The notes beneath the pieces are model-generated. The model searched no databases, was not told where the DNA came from, and was given only the letters and a program-made list of their open reading frames with translations. A program made the position numbers and the translations under genes. A DNA stretch of 64,000 nt from Halichondria panicea (lineage: Eukaryota > Porifera > Demospongiae > Suberitida > Halichondriidae), in NCBI RefSeq assembly GCF_963675165.1, contig NC_087382.1, positions 3,573,963 to 3,637,962 of the forward strand, in the 5' to 3' direction. Numbering within the stretch: position 1 is the first letter of the stretch; every line of letters begins with the position of its first letter. This document shows, piece after piece, positions 1-12,045 of this stretch.

Positions 1-1220
1 ATTTAGTCTAGAGAGTAGATTACCACAAATGTGTGAGTAGTTGTACTTAAATGTAAATATCTTTTGATTGAAGTATTTCTAAGAAATGGTGTTGATACCC
101 GTGTGTAGATGAATGACTGAACTACAACATATCCAAAAATGTTTCCATGGAAACATAAGGTGGTGGGTTTGTGGTGATTAATAGAACAACAGCAAATTGT
201 TATAGTGGGTAATCGGTTAGAGTAATAAAACAGTAATTTTGTACAGCTAAGGTCCTAGACTTCATCACATAATTGTTCAATGGTTTAAGTATCCTGGCCA
301 TCCCTTTATGGGTGTTACAAATATTCACAGTGTTTATAATTCATGATTTACTGGTTTTCAGGTACACTTTTGGTTAGAGTAATAACTTTTGAAAAATTAA
401 TAGCTTAGCTTTCAAATTTCTGTAGTAAGTTTACAGATAAATGGGCGACATTTTGATACCAAGAACATCGTATATGCTTATTCCATTGCTGAGATAACAC
501 TGAAAAGCTACATAATTTACTATTTTCTACTGTTTTGATGACACCAGCAGCTGCAAACCACAAACCAATGATGCTTTAATCAACCACAAACGTAATTAAA
601 AGTGGGCGTACAGTTATTGTACGCCCACTTACGTGGTTAATTTGAGTGTCATCGATTTGTGGTTAGCAGCTTGTGATGTCATCAAAACAGTAGAAAATAG
701 TAGAATATGCAGTTTTTCAGTGATATCTCAACAATAGAATAAGCATAGAGGATGTTCTTGGTATCAAAATGTAGCCCGTTTATTTGTAAACTTACCAGAG
801 AACTTTTAAAGCTAAGCTATAAAATTTTCAGAAGATATTACTCTAACCAAAAGTGTACCTAAAAACCGGTAAATCATGAATTATAGACACTGTGAGCATA
901 TGTAAGACCCATAAAGGGATGGTCAGGATACCTAAACCATTAAACTATTGTGTGATAAAAGTCTAAGACCTTAGCTGTTTAAAGTTAGTGTTTTATTACT
1001 CTAACCGATTACCCACTATAACAATTTGCTGTTGTTCTATTAATCACCACAAACCCACCACCTTATGTTTCCATGGAAATATTTTTGGATATGTTGTAGT
1101 TCAGTCATTCATCTACACACGGGTATCAACACCATTTCTTAGAAATGCTCCAATCAAAAGATATTTACATTTAAGTTCAACTACTCACACATTTGTGGTA
1201 TTCTACTCTCTAGACTAAAT
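1..1220. mobile_element. Foldback (long inverted repeat) element, about 1.2 kb
   Basis: The first ~590 bases are repeated in inverted orientation up to base 1219. The left edge (ATTTAGTCTAGAGAGTAGA) matches the reverse complement of the right edge (TAGTCTAGACTAAAT side) with few mismatches along the whole arm. The centre (about 601-629) is a second perfect hairpin built on AGTGGGCGTAC and GTACGCCCACT. There is no coding capacity: the small ORF at 988-1218 is just the arm read through. This fits a non-autonomous foldback or MITE-like element. The left end coincides with the window edge, so the target duplication cannot be seen. Confidence 0.85.
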
Positions 1221-1327
1221 GAACTGTAACTGAGTTATAATTACTGTTGTATGTACATACAGCACAGTACAGCAGTACTTTATTAGCATGAATAACTTTA
1301 CACTCTGAAGCATTCCCTCAACCTACA

Positions 1328-2018
1328 ACAACCTTTTTCACCTCACTTGAAATATACATTTTAAAAACAAAAAAGAAATGTACCACTAATTGACCTCAGG
1401 TATGTACATATAGTAATGGTCAGAGCTGGGCATGTTCACAGTTTCATGAATGATTGATTGTGCAAGACCAAGTAATAATGGGGGAACCTGGCCGTACAAA
1501 ATCCTATCATGAGGATCTGAGGTGGAGAATGGTATATGGCAAAGGCTTGTCAATTGCTGTACCATTAAGGAAGCAGTAGATAGATTGTTTGTTGCTGAAG
1601 CTACTGTTTGGAGGGTTGTTGATAGATTTCAACACACTGAAGATGTGTCTGCTAATAAAGCCAGCCCAAGGGAGCACTGTCTAGATGATCTCACGATAAA
1701 CTGATCGTCATTGAGATGATTTGAAAAGCCGACTACCTGAAATTCAGATTACTGGTAGATCTACAAGTGCTGCCACATTATGCCGTGCACTTAAACGTCT
1801 ATAGGATTCACTCTAAAGAAGGCTTAGATCTAGGTCTTGCACATCACTCTAAAGAAGGCTTAGATCTAGGTCTTGCACAATCTATCATTCATTAACAATT
1901 TGAAACTGTGAACATGCCCAGCTCTGACTATTACTATATGTACATACCTGAGGTCAATTAGTGGTACATTTCTTTTTTGTTTTTAAAATGTGTATTTCAA
2001 GTGAGGTGAAAAGGTTGT
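1328..2018. mobile_element. Non-autonomous Tc1-like DNA transposon with long terminal inverted repeats
   Basis: Terminal inverted repeats of about 125-160 bp face each other: ACAACCTTTTTCACCTCACT at 1328 and its reverse complement ending at 2018, with matching continuation through the segment containing AGCTGGGCATGTTCACAG. The interior carries a broken transposase (separate entry). A 36-bp internal tandem duplication lies at 1808-1843/1844-1879. The right end abuts the pogo-type MITE that starts at 2020. Confidence 0.8.
1514..1880 (+). pseudogene. Tc1/mariner-like transposase N-terminal fragment, degraded
   Basis: Three short stretches in different frames give a recognisable transposase DNA-binding region. 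The first is DLRWRMVYGKGLS at about 1514. The second is a helix-turn-helix segment, IKEAVDRLFVAEATVWRVVD, ending in a DRFQ..DVS-like turn (about 1564-1660). The third is EIQITGRSTSAATLCRALKR at about 1741-1800, which resembles the TGxxxSxxTxxRxLKRLG helix of Tc1-type transposases. Frameshifts separate them and stops (TAG, TAA) follow. The DDE catalytic part is absent. It belongs to the inverted-repeat element at 1328-2018 and is dead. Confidence 0.7.
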
Positions 2019-2019
2019 A

Positions 2020-2335
2020 CAGTAGAACCTCGATTATCTGGACACCTTGATTATCCGGACACCTTGGTTCCAGAAGCAGGCCGGATAAGTGAATATGCTG
2101 GATAATCGAATAGATAAACCACGCCTTGATCCACCCACTTTATTGATAAACAGCAGTGCCACATGGTTGTCTGCGCATGTGCATAAGATAAGCAGGCATG
2201 TTTCCATGGTAACAGCTGCAACGCGCATGTGCGTTTGAGGGACACGCCCATTTTCTGATCTGATAACAAGAAAACTGCCAAGCCGGATAATCGAGGTTCC
2301 GGATAATGGAGGGCCGGATAATCGAGGTTCTACTG
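2020..2335. mobile_element. pogo/Tigger-type MITE
   Basis: Both ends read CAGTAGAACCTCGATTATC in inverted orientation (2020 onward and up to 2335), with further internal copies of the CCGGATAATCGAG motif. The element is flanked by TA on both sides (2018-2019 and 2336-2337), the target duplication expected for Tc1/mariner/pogo elements. Minus-strand ORFs across it are incidental. Confidence 0.85.
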
Positions 2336-2337
2336 TA

Positions 2338-4245
2338 CCTGAAAACCTCTGTACACTACATGTAGTACATCTTAATTTGATTGTTCCATCAATTTCTACT
2401 GATTTTTCCAACAGCAAACATGCTACAGGGGATTTTTGAAGTGCAGTCAACCATGACCACTAATTGCATTAGTTGGGGAAAACACACAGTGTGTGGTCGT
2501 GGTTGAGTGCACTTTTTAACTTGTGCCAACCAACCTGAAATCAGCAGTTTCAGAACTAACTGTAGATGAATATGCAGCTGTACAGATCTGTGTTGTCTAT
2601 GTTGTGAAAAAACAGTTGACCTTTTTTTTAGCGACAATTTTGTTATTTTGTCACCCCTGCAAACCTAAGTTATCTACGGCCGTAGATAGCGGGGGGGGGG
2701 GGGCAGGGGGGCAGTTGTCCCCCTGGCATTCTAGGATCTACAAGAATTACTGTTTGTTGTAGCCTGTGGGAGTTGTGTTTAGGTATCATGACTGCGTTTC
2801 ACCATGCATTGATGTCGCAGTGATGTCGCAGTGATGTCACTTTGATGTAGATACACAATTATAAATGTAACTGTGACCATTCCTTAGTAAGGCAAAGTTA
2901 TCAATACTTCTCTACAGCATGGTATGTTTATGGTTTCTATGGTTTTTGTGAAGCATTACAGTAGTGTAGCAGTAATTTGAGGTCAACCATTTTGACTGCA
3001 CAGGAACACATTGACTCAATGTCTGTTTGCTATAGCCTGGGCCCAAAGCTTTCTTTTGGAGGTTAAAGTATACATGTATTCCGTGTAATAGACTCTCTTC
3101 CTACATGCAGTGTAACTATAACAGTTTCAGTGTAGATGAATATGCAGCTGTACAGATCTGTGTTGTCTAACACCACAATTTTGTTGTGAAAAAACAGTTA
3201 ACCTTTTTTTTTAGCGACAATTTTCAGCTGTTATTTTACCACCCCTGCAAACCTAAGCTATCTAAGGCCCTGTTACAGCATTAGTGATCAATAAACCCGA
3301 GGCACATAGGCGGCCTCGGTTACAGTAGTCTGTCAGTCTGTCTGTGTGTCTGTTGCTCAGTTTGGCTTATCTGGTGATTTAGGCATCACAATTAATTTTG
3401 TACATAGGGAACGCATTAAAACTAAGGCTTAAAATTTGGCAGATTTTGCAAAGAAGTCTTTGTTTCGCAGAAAAGGCGTGGTAAACCTAAGAAGCTTTTT
3501 ATGTACACTACTAAACGCGGCTATCATTCGAAACATAAGCCAATAATTACTGCTTGTTTGTGGAAAAGGGTCGATACAATAGAAAGCTAGAATTGTGTCT
3601 GATTTGTCTCTGTTAGCTGACTCTGGGACGGGATCCTATTTCAGGAGCCATACTTCTCTGCATGAGACTCCAAGCTTCTTTGCTGTGATCCTAGTCCACA
3701 GTGCATATAAAACTGTTCTCAAATGTTTCAGCGTGCCTCCAGTCTGGTTTAGCTCCTGAGTTGCTGTGCTAGACAGTTTAATAAGTCATACATGATATTC
3801 ATCACTACATGCACTGCATTAAATATGGTTTCCTTATAATCATGTCACGTCACCAGCTGAGGGTTTGCACTTTAGTGCTCTACAATCAGTAGTAACAAGT
3901 CAAAAATAGTTCATAACTGAAGAGCATCACTACCATGAAAGTATAGAAGAGTCTGAGAGCAGCCCTACCTCTCCAAGATATAGCAGCTTGGGGAGGTATT
4001 TTAAAGAACATACTTCGATGTTCTCCTTGACCCCATCGAACAGACATGCCCAACTCTCCTCTGCGTACAGAAAACATGAACGCATCAATAATTCAGAATC
4101 AAACATGAACAATTTTTATAATCGTATCATAATTTTGTCTCTGTACAACGTTTTGTCTCTCTAGCTAGCTATACCGTGGCTCTCTGATCGAGGGTAAAAG
4201 GTCAATTGCGTAGGCAATGTTTGCTAATATATACGCTATTTTTAG
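2338..4245. other. Intergenic sequence with a dispersed direct repeat
   Basis: I see no supportable gene. A stretch of about 140 bp at 2545-2690 recurs in direct orientation, with small indels, at 3122-3265 (shared blocks GATGAATATGCAGCTGTACA and CACCCCTGCAAACCTAAG). A run of 12 G lies near 2691, and a short GATGTCGCAGT tandem repeat lies at 2812-2840. Small ORFs here lack splice or domain support. Confidence 0.5.
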
Positions 4246-4281
4246 TATAGTATAGCTTCATGTTTATACCTCCACCGAGGC

Positions 4282-7200
4282 GTGGCATCAGCACCCGCAG
4301 TGTTTTCATTTAATAGCTATACTGCTTTTCACACAGAGGGAGAGAATATTGAAAAACCAGAACTACAATTCATAGGGAAAATGTTGGAAAAATCTGCAAT
4401 TGACTTTGGCAACTACGGGATTGAGAAGGAGCACCTACTCAATGGTGAGAGTGATGTGACTTATGAAGAGATGGAGTTTGTAATGAAATTGAATCCAAGT
4501 ACACAAGTCCTGTCCATCAACCTAAAGCAGGAAATCACATCAAGTAAGCATACCGTATAGCGGGTAATTTTCGTGGGGTAAAAAAATCGTTATTTTCGTG
4601 GGCAAGCTGACCTCCACGGAATCCGGAACGTATGCATGCAGTACAGGCAACAAGACTAAACGAATTTTTTACCCCACGAAAATTACCCGCTATAATTATG
4701 GTAGTGGAAATATCTGTGGATTGCCAAATTACATGTCCCTCTACAATTCATGTCTCACATGCATAGTATGAATTAGACATGGGAAATACATATAGGGAAA
4801 GTGCCTCCCAAGAGAGGAGGACGGGCCTATTGAGCATTTGTTCTGCTGCAGAAAATCATGCAGCACCAATCAGATTGTATAACCCTTTCAGCCCTATATA
4901 GTCTCCTTCACTGGCCTCCCCTGAAGAGAAGGACTGCTACTGACTGCTTGTGCATGCGCAAAATTATTGGTCCCGTAAATTTCCTGAATTTATCAGAGAA
5001 AATATCCTGAAAAAGTAGTTAAAATCATACACAGAGCTATATAGCTAGCTAGCTAGAGACAAAGCTGTAGGTTCGTTGAACAGCTATTTTCTTTCTGATA
5101 GAGTCAATAGCAGTAGTATAGTAGACTTTCATCAAAGTTAGTATAATATGGGTGTGGCCTGTTTCTATAGGCTAGTATCAGCTTTCACTCCGTTCAGACG
5201 ACGATTGTCATCCACACTGTTGCAGGCTGTGGGTCTTTTGAGCATAGCAGGCTACGGGTAGCTACTGTATAGCGGGTATATTTTGATGAGGGTATAAATG
5301 TTCATGGTTTTCGCGGATTAGGAATGAACCGCGAACATTTATAACCACGAATTTAATATTGCATGCATATGCATATGCATGCATGCTGCAAAAAGGCACT
5401 ATTCCACGAACATTAAATCCACGAAAACCTTTCTAAAGGTATTTCCGCGAATATTCATACCCTCGAAATAATTATAGCTATACGGTATTAGAATGCTATC
5501 AGATAGGCTAGAAACCTTCAATCGTATCTATACTTCCTTCAATCCACTTCCGTTCGTTGTGACGTCATTGTTTTACTGAACATATACGATGTTATCCAAA
5601 GCCCCCAGATACCGGGGTGAGATTAGCGCATGCGCAAGCAGTCGTTACCAGGCCCACTCTCAGAAGAAGTGCGGCCTGGGATCGAGGCTATTCTAGCCCT
5701 TCCACAATGCATTTATTGGCTTCCCAACTATTCCCCTTCTCTACAGCAAGCTGAGCTCTGTGCATGGTTAGTAAAATTGCTGCAACGCTAGAAAAACAGT
5801 TAACCTTATTTTAGCAATGGTGATTAGCCCTTTATATATTCCTGTAGCCACTTGTAGTACCCTAGCTACGCTCGGGATACTAAATCAGTGCCCTTGGGCT
5901 TCTAAATCCCATAGACAACTCCAAACCAGTGTCTAACTATACATTATTTTGTACACAGGACTGAAAGAGGAGCAACTCTATGCCAAAGCCATAAAAAAGA
6001 AGGTCTCCCTTACCTACACCAAAATCCTTGCCCTAGGCCCAGGCCAGGTTGGAAAGTCTACTTTTATTCGCAGATTGTTGGGAATAATGGAAGGAAACAT
6101 CCTAACATCTCCTCCAGAAACACAGCCTCAATCTAGTACCGGTATTTCAGAGTCGAGAGAAGCTTGTATACAGTATAGAAGAGTAACTTGTGCTGTTACT
6201 AAGGAAAAAAAGTGGCGTGTTTTACAACATGAGCTACAGAATCAACTAAGTAGCCTAATGTCACTAGTAGTGAAGCAGTCTCAGCAAAGCCCACAACATG
6301 AAACTACTCAATCATCTCAAAATAATAGGCAAAGATCCAGCAAGATTGAAACTGTAGCTAAAGAATCGCTGGTTCAAGTGACTAAAGACAAGAAACATGA
6401 TCTAGTATTATCTCCTGGTAATGAAGGTGCTGGATTTCAAACCTTGAAATCGTTTCCAGTTACTACTACTCCGCAAGAGCCAATTGCTGGCAGACAAATT
6501 CAAAAATTGTTGCCAGTTACTATTCAAGAGCCAATCGCTATCCGACAAAGTGCATTGATGCCTAGGGAATCAGATATTGATAAAACAATTCGAGAATTCA
6601 AAGAACTAAAATATGAATGCAGTCATAGACTACATGCAGTGGAATATGAAATGCTCTTTAATATAGCTGACATTGGTGGCCAACCAGCATTTCTAGAAAT
6701 GCTACCGTCTTTAACTATAGGGCCAGCTCTGTACCTTTTGTTTATTAACCTTAAACAAGATCTAAGTTTAAGATACAGTGTGCCGTTCAAATGTAAAGAC
6801 TCAAAAACAAATCTTTGTAAAGATTACTCCTATACTTCAGAAGAAGTATTATTTTCGGCACTTTCAAGCATTGCTTGCTTTGGACACCCAGATGAGCAAG
6901 TTGAACAGTATGTTCAGAAACCAGAATCAGGTGATAAAGAACGGAAAGATTCTCTTGCATTACTTGTGGGAACTTTTCTTGATGAAGTTAAAAATAAAGA
7001 AATAGAATTAACTAACCAGCAGTTGAATGAACGACTAAAAGGCACAGCATTTTATACTGAAGGGCTTGTTCACAGCAAAAGCTTCAGCTTACTAGTGAAC
7101 AATATGAGTGCAGACGATAGTGAAATAGAAGATCACAGAAATCAACTAGAAACAATACTCACTGAAAAGTTTCGAAAGTATGAAATTCCAACACAATGGT

Positions 7201-10200
7201 TAATGCTCAGCATCTGTCTTAAGCTTCTTGCTAGAAACCAAAACAAGTATCATGTTTCCTTTAATGATTGCGTCTTGTTGGGGGAGTATTTGGGTATGAA
7301 CGAAGAGATGGTGAGTGTTGCCTTGCAATTTCTCCACAAATACATTGGGCTTGTTATGTATTTTCCTCGGCATGAAAACCTGAAAAAAATCGTAATATGT
7401 GATCCCCAAGTAGTATTTTCAACTATCAGTGAACTAATCTTTAATATTTACGATCACAACAAGAATCAAGTTAGCGAGGCACAGTATGACCGCTTTGTGG
7501 AAACTGGATGCTTTTCACCTCAAGATATCATGCTAACACATGTGAAAAAAGATAAGAAGCTTCTTTCTATTACCACTTTAGTTGATCTACTAGCGTACTT
7601 AAGCATTGCTGCTAAAGTTCCCGTATCTTCTGGTAAGGACGAGGTGTTGTATTTTCTGCCTGCGGTTCTTCAAACTGCTGAAACAGACTCTATTAAACGA
7701 AAGCAAAAAGGAGGAAACGACGAATTGCTTCCAGAACCAATCTGCATTCGATTCAAAACAGGATATATACCTTTAGGATTTGTGTGTGCTTTAGTTGCAA
7801 ATCTTACCGCTGAAAAAAAATTCGATCTACTTTTTGACGAAAGCAACAAGATCTACAAGAATATGATTCAATTTCGATTCCAAGGTATAATCAATGTCAC
7901 TATAATTTCTTTGCCAAGATATTGTGAGTTCCGTGTCACTAGGCAGCTCCCAGATGATGATGTCATTGAGTTTTGGAGTGAGGATGGTTGTCCTCTTATC
8001 ATGGAAACTATACGTACAGTTGCCAATAAAGTTATTCAATCTTTGCAGCATGGCTTGCGTTCAGTGAAAAATGATTCTGAAATATATGATTTTGCTTTCC
8101 ATGCGCATTGCCAAAGGAATTCCGATGCTGACTTTGGACAGGAATGTCTTGCTAAACTTAACTATGATGATTCCTATCAAGGGATTGACTTAGACAAAAA
8201 TATTCCGGATAAGGTTATATGCACAAAATGTAAAACTGCTATTCCACTAACTCCCGAAATGATGGTATGGTTTGGTAAGGTAAGTGAAACGCAATACCTA
8301 AACTGTGTCAGTAGATGATTCCTATATGAATTATGTTTACAGGTTCCAAGCACTCCTCTAAGAATTTGCGAGCAACCTGCTCGAAAAGGAAATGACATAA
8401 GTATACGTGCTGATGGAGTACGACCACTAACATATAAATGGCTTATAGGTGGGATAAAGCTCTGTGATGGTGACGACCACGACTATGACGGCTATACAAC
8501 AGACAGTCTTATCATTAAAGATAGCGATTTACTGTCGGAAGGTCTTTTCAAATGCCAAGTAAAAGACAGATTTGGCATCTGTGTTGAATCTGATGAGCTT
8601 GGTAAGCATTTTAAGTTTGTATATGCAGCAATAATGATCCCTATTTTTAACAGATCTCTTTGAAGATCAGCTCAGAAGAACTTGGAAATTAAAAAAATCA
8701 GAAATCAAAAAATTAAAGAGTGAGTAAACATAATTATATAAACTTGATGATTTTATTCCATTTTGACTATTTCTAAAGAAAAAGGATTTGCAAGTATCAG
8801 AGAACTGAAACGTCTCCAGCTTAACACGCTGGACTTTAACGAGGGTGAGAAGGAAAGGATGAGACCACTCCTTGCTTCTCTTCAGACAAACAAATCTGAC
8901 AGTTCTTCAGGTACACATGCTATAATAACTTACATCAGTGTTACGTGTTGATAAACTACTTATACTATGATCATACCTGATGTAAACGTTTGAGACATTC
9001 ATTTAACAATGTACATTTGAAGGGTAATGGTCGATTGGAAAGCCTTAACAAATAATGCTCAGTCTACCAATGTTGACGTTACTGTTTGTTGTTAAGCTTT
9101 CAGTGAGTTATCTTGTACCCTTGTGCATCATGTGTGTGCGCATTTAATATGTACAACCAAAGATATCATATTGTTCTCAGCTTCAGGTAAATTATCTGCT
9201 GGAACAAGTAAAGAGTCAAAATGTAATAGTACCGAATTCATTGTGAAGACGCCATCATTAGGTTTGGTTGTTTCAACAAACTATAACACTGTTATTAACT
9301 GAACATGCACTCCTATATTAGACGAAGGGTCCCTGTCATCAGAAAGGCTCCAATACTCAGCAGATCCAGTCCAAAGAGTAGAAACTACAATATCATCATC
9401 AGCTGGTGGGGACAGTCAAGTCCGTACTAGAAGAGGTATTATTTTATATTTCTAGATAAGTAGCTATAATATTAGCTATTTCGATTATTTGTGCCATAAT
9501 CTATAATATTTAATATCTGCCCCTCTACAGGACCACCCTCTAATCGAGTCGCTCTCCAAGAACTAATGAGGCGATACAAACTGACTGACGAGCAACTCAA
9601 TAGTGAAATAAGGAACTCCGATTGTTCATACCTGGCAATATATTTCGATGATGTGGAAATTTATTCAAATGTCATGGAGCTAGCTTCTGCTGAACAAGCT
9701 GACGTGAAGAGGTTATGCCATAGCGAAGGAACTCGAGCAGCCATGGTGAAGTGTTTGAAAATCTGGAAAGAACATAATTCTTCTCAAGCAACTTACAGAG
9801 CTCTACTGGATATTGCACTGAGTTTGGGGAAAGGAGACACAGCTGATAAAATCTGTCGGCAATTGACCCAATGTAAGTACATGTATATCAGTGCCCCTCC
9901 CCTTTTCCTCGCCCCTCTAACAAGCAACTGAGCCGGTAGCTATCCGAATCATGCATGTAACTGAACTCTCACCAGAGAAGTATTTCATAATGAGTACATA
10001 GCTAGTAGGTTGTACATAATTATAGGATTGACAGTGCAATTGTGTGTTTTCAATTTTTTGCACAAATTATCACTCTGTTCATATAATTATATACATTTCC
10101 ACTTGTTGGTGTCTATATAGCTAGACTGCACTCTCAGCTGGTGCACTGTTGATATGACAACCTGTAGTTTATCAAAATGATCTACATATTGTTTCATATT

Positions 10201-10232
10201 ATTGTACAGATCGTACACTGGACATGAAGTGA
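4282..10232 (+). CDS. Gene A: ROC-COR-Ig-Death protein (ROCO family, divergent member)
   Basis: Nine exons join in frame: 4282-4543, 5959-8279, 8343-8601, 8654-8719, 8779-8910, 9187-9261, 9322-9435, 9531-9872, 10210-10232 (about 1197 codons). Exon 2 holds a ROC-type GTPase with P-loop GPGQVGKST (residues ~114-122), a ~200-residue insertion, and switch II DIGGQPAFLEMLPSL (~325). The G4 position reads TFLD instead of THKD/NKxD. COR follows and ends WFGK. Exon 3 is an Ig domain (YKWL...GLFKCQV). Exons 4-5 are Lys/Glu-rich and absent from the other copies. Exon 8 is a Death domain (DDVEIYSN, ADVKRL, KCLKIWKEH). The C-terminus is YRTLDMK. The start is uncertain: position 4282 is GTG, the first in-frame ATG is 4381, and an upstream exon is possible. 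There are no ankyrin exons. Likely role (family knowledge): GTP-regulated scaffold signalling through Death-domain contacts. Confidence 0.82.
4556..4694. mobile_element. Intronic MITE (TATAGCGGG family)
   Basis: This lies in intron 1 of gene A. The ends TATAGCGGGTAATTTTCGTG and its reverse complement form a perfect hairpin of about 30 bp per arm around a short unique core. Related ends occur at 5263-5488 and 48899-49124. Confidence 0.75.
5263..5488. mobile_element. Intronic MITE (TATAGCGGG family), longer form
   Basis: Imperfect terminal inverted repeats (ACTGTATAGCGGGTATATTT and the CTCGAAATAATTATAGCTAT side) with an internal GCATGCATATGCATATGC palindrome. It lies in intron 1 of gene A and has no coding capacity. 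Confidence 0.65.
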
Positions 10233-10475
10233 TTACACATGCAGTGTGTTGGATTGTACAAATACTCTAGAAATTGCATGTGACGTGTATTTATAGTTGA
10301 AAATAGTTGAAATAGTTGTTCATTTTTAGAAGTTTAATTATTCTTATGGCACAAAGGTGTTGGACTAGCTGTGTAGCTATAATTATATTAATTTTATGTG
10401 TATTAGTACATGGCGAGAGATTTAGTATAGAAATGAGGACACTCAAATAAGAATTGGATTTAACTGGAACGCTAG
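10233..10475. other. Gene A 3' flank joined to ANKIB1-like exon
   Basis: This is the A+T-rich 3' flank that follows every Death-domain terminal exon in the window. It runs directly into the acceptor of an ANKIB1-like exon at 10476, with no upstream ANKIB1 exons. The same junction is present at 39064-39317, so the truncation was inherited by both copies. Confidence 0.6.
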
Positions 10476-11778
10476 TGTCGCCATGATTTCTGCTGGGTGT
10501 GTCTTGATCCCTGGAGTCTACACAATCACAGGACTGGGGGATACTTTACGTAAGTTGTACATTGCCAATTTACATTCAAAAACGCTCTTCAGAAAAGCGT
10601 GGCCATATAATGCTCTTACAACATGATTGTCTACTATCAGAGTTATACGTGTACTGTGGTACCTATAGCCTCTTACACAGGCCTGTTGAGAAAAGGAGGC
10701 ATGTGCAAGATATTTTCTACGTGTATGTATATACTATCTACTCAGTTTCCCATTGATATCCCTCCTCCCCAGTCCTCCCTTTATAGCTGCAGCTGATTTT
10801 CTAAGCCCCATGCACCACTCATATACATGTAGATTATCACCATAGTGCTTTCACATGTATAATATATTTACTATCTACTCGACATGCAGTTGTCCATTGA
10901 CCCCCTCTCCTTCGTAGCCGTTTAACCGGTTCAGGGCTCAGGAGAAGGCCAACACGGCAGTAGAGAGGTCCAGAGGAGACGTGGAGGCTGCCTATGTTAA
11001 GAAAGCTACAGAGGACCTTCAGTCGCACACTAAGAGATTCCAGCATTATTATGACAGATACAACAATCATCTACACAGTCTGGATGTAAGTGGTGGAGCG
11101 TGAAAACCTCTACTAATTTATAAGCAAATTTTATAAGCAAGTTTAGTGTTCGATTTTGCTAGTTAACTTTGATTTTCCTTAACTTGAGTTTGGAAGGTCT
11201 AAGTTCAAACCAACAGTACATCATGTACTAGTTTTTTGGATCATGAGCCATAATTATACTCCTTGTCAGATTGAAATGAAGTTGCTTTAAGAGTCGATTG
11301 GTGAAATGAGAGAACTGGAAAGACTCGGACTGGCTCTCGACAAGAAAGGTACGATGTTTGTGTGCATGTATTATAATAGCTGCTTAGTAAATATAAAACC
11401 GTAATTAATATAATTATATAGTCATTGGAAGTTTCGTACTGTACATAATTATAACACTGCAGTGTACATATTGCATGTATTAATAGCTGCTTAGTAATAT
11501 TGAAATATGACCTTAATTTGGAAGTTCGTACTGTACATATAACACTACATATTTTTCTTTATAGTGGTTCGGGTCAAAGGTCAATGTGCTGACGCTGCGA
11601 TTGGGGCAGAATCTCCCTTCACTCCACAAAAGAAAATCAGTGTTTTCACAACTGGAAAAGCGAAAAACTTTCTCGACGATATTTTCCGATTTCTGCTGAG
11701 AGCGAGGAAAATCCTGTCAGCCTCGTATTGCATTGGATACTTTATCCCTGATACAGATGAGGAGGCCCTGGGGGCACA
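10476..11778 (+). pseudogene. ANKIB1-like RBR E3 ligase fragment upstream of fusion B
   Basis: Exons at 10476-10549 (CRHDFCWVCLDPWSLHNHRT, the RING2 zinc-binding tail), 10918-11085 (Ariadne helix with QHYYDRYNNHLHSL), about 11277-11355 and about 11566-11791 (RKILSASYCIGYFIPDT). ANKIB1/ARIH-type ligases transfer ubiquitin through a RING2 cysteine. The exon carrying that cysteine is missing here, as are RING1 and IBR. The second exon begins CCGTTTAACCGG where intact copies have CTGTAACCGG; these 2 extra bases shift the frame. The fragment leads into the chimeric exon at 12046. I see no route to a functional ligase. Confidence 0.7.
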
Positions 11779-12045
11779 TGAAGTATTGCAGGTGAGGGCA
11801 GGTGGCTCATCGTGACAGCAGATTATGGTGTATGGAGAAATAGTGAAGCATTTCTTTAAACAATCACAACTTAAATGTTTATCTACTTGCGTGAAGTATT
11901 CCATTTTGGTAGAATTTACTACGTGTACCATTGCATTATCGAGTGTAGCAGCGTTGTCTAACAGCCTACTGTAATAGCTAATTTGGTGTGTCACTTCCCA
12001 ACACACACTCACACACACACACACCCACACACACACACCCCTCAA

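Noticed and set aside
988-1218. 76-codon ORF at the window start
   Set aside because: It is one arm of the foldback element, and the other arm does not preserve it.
2051-2450. Minus-strand ORFs at 2034-2450
   Set aside because: They cross the pogo-type MITE and its inverted ends and have no support.
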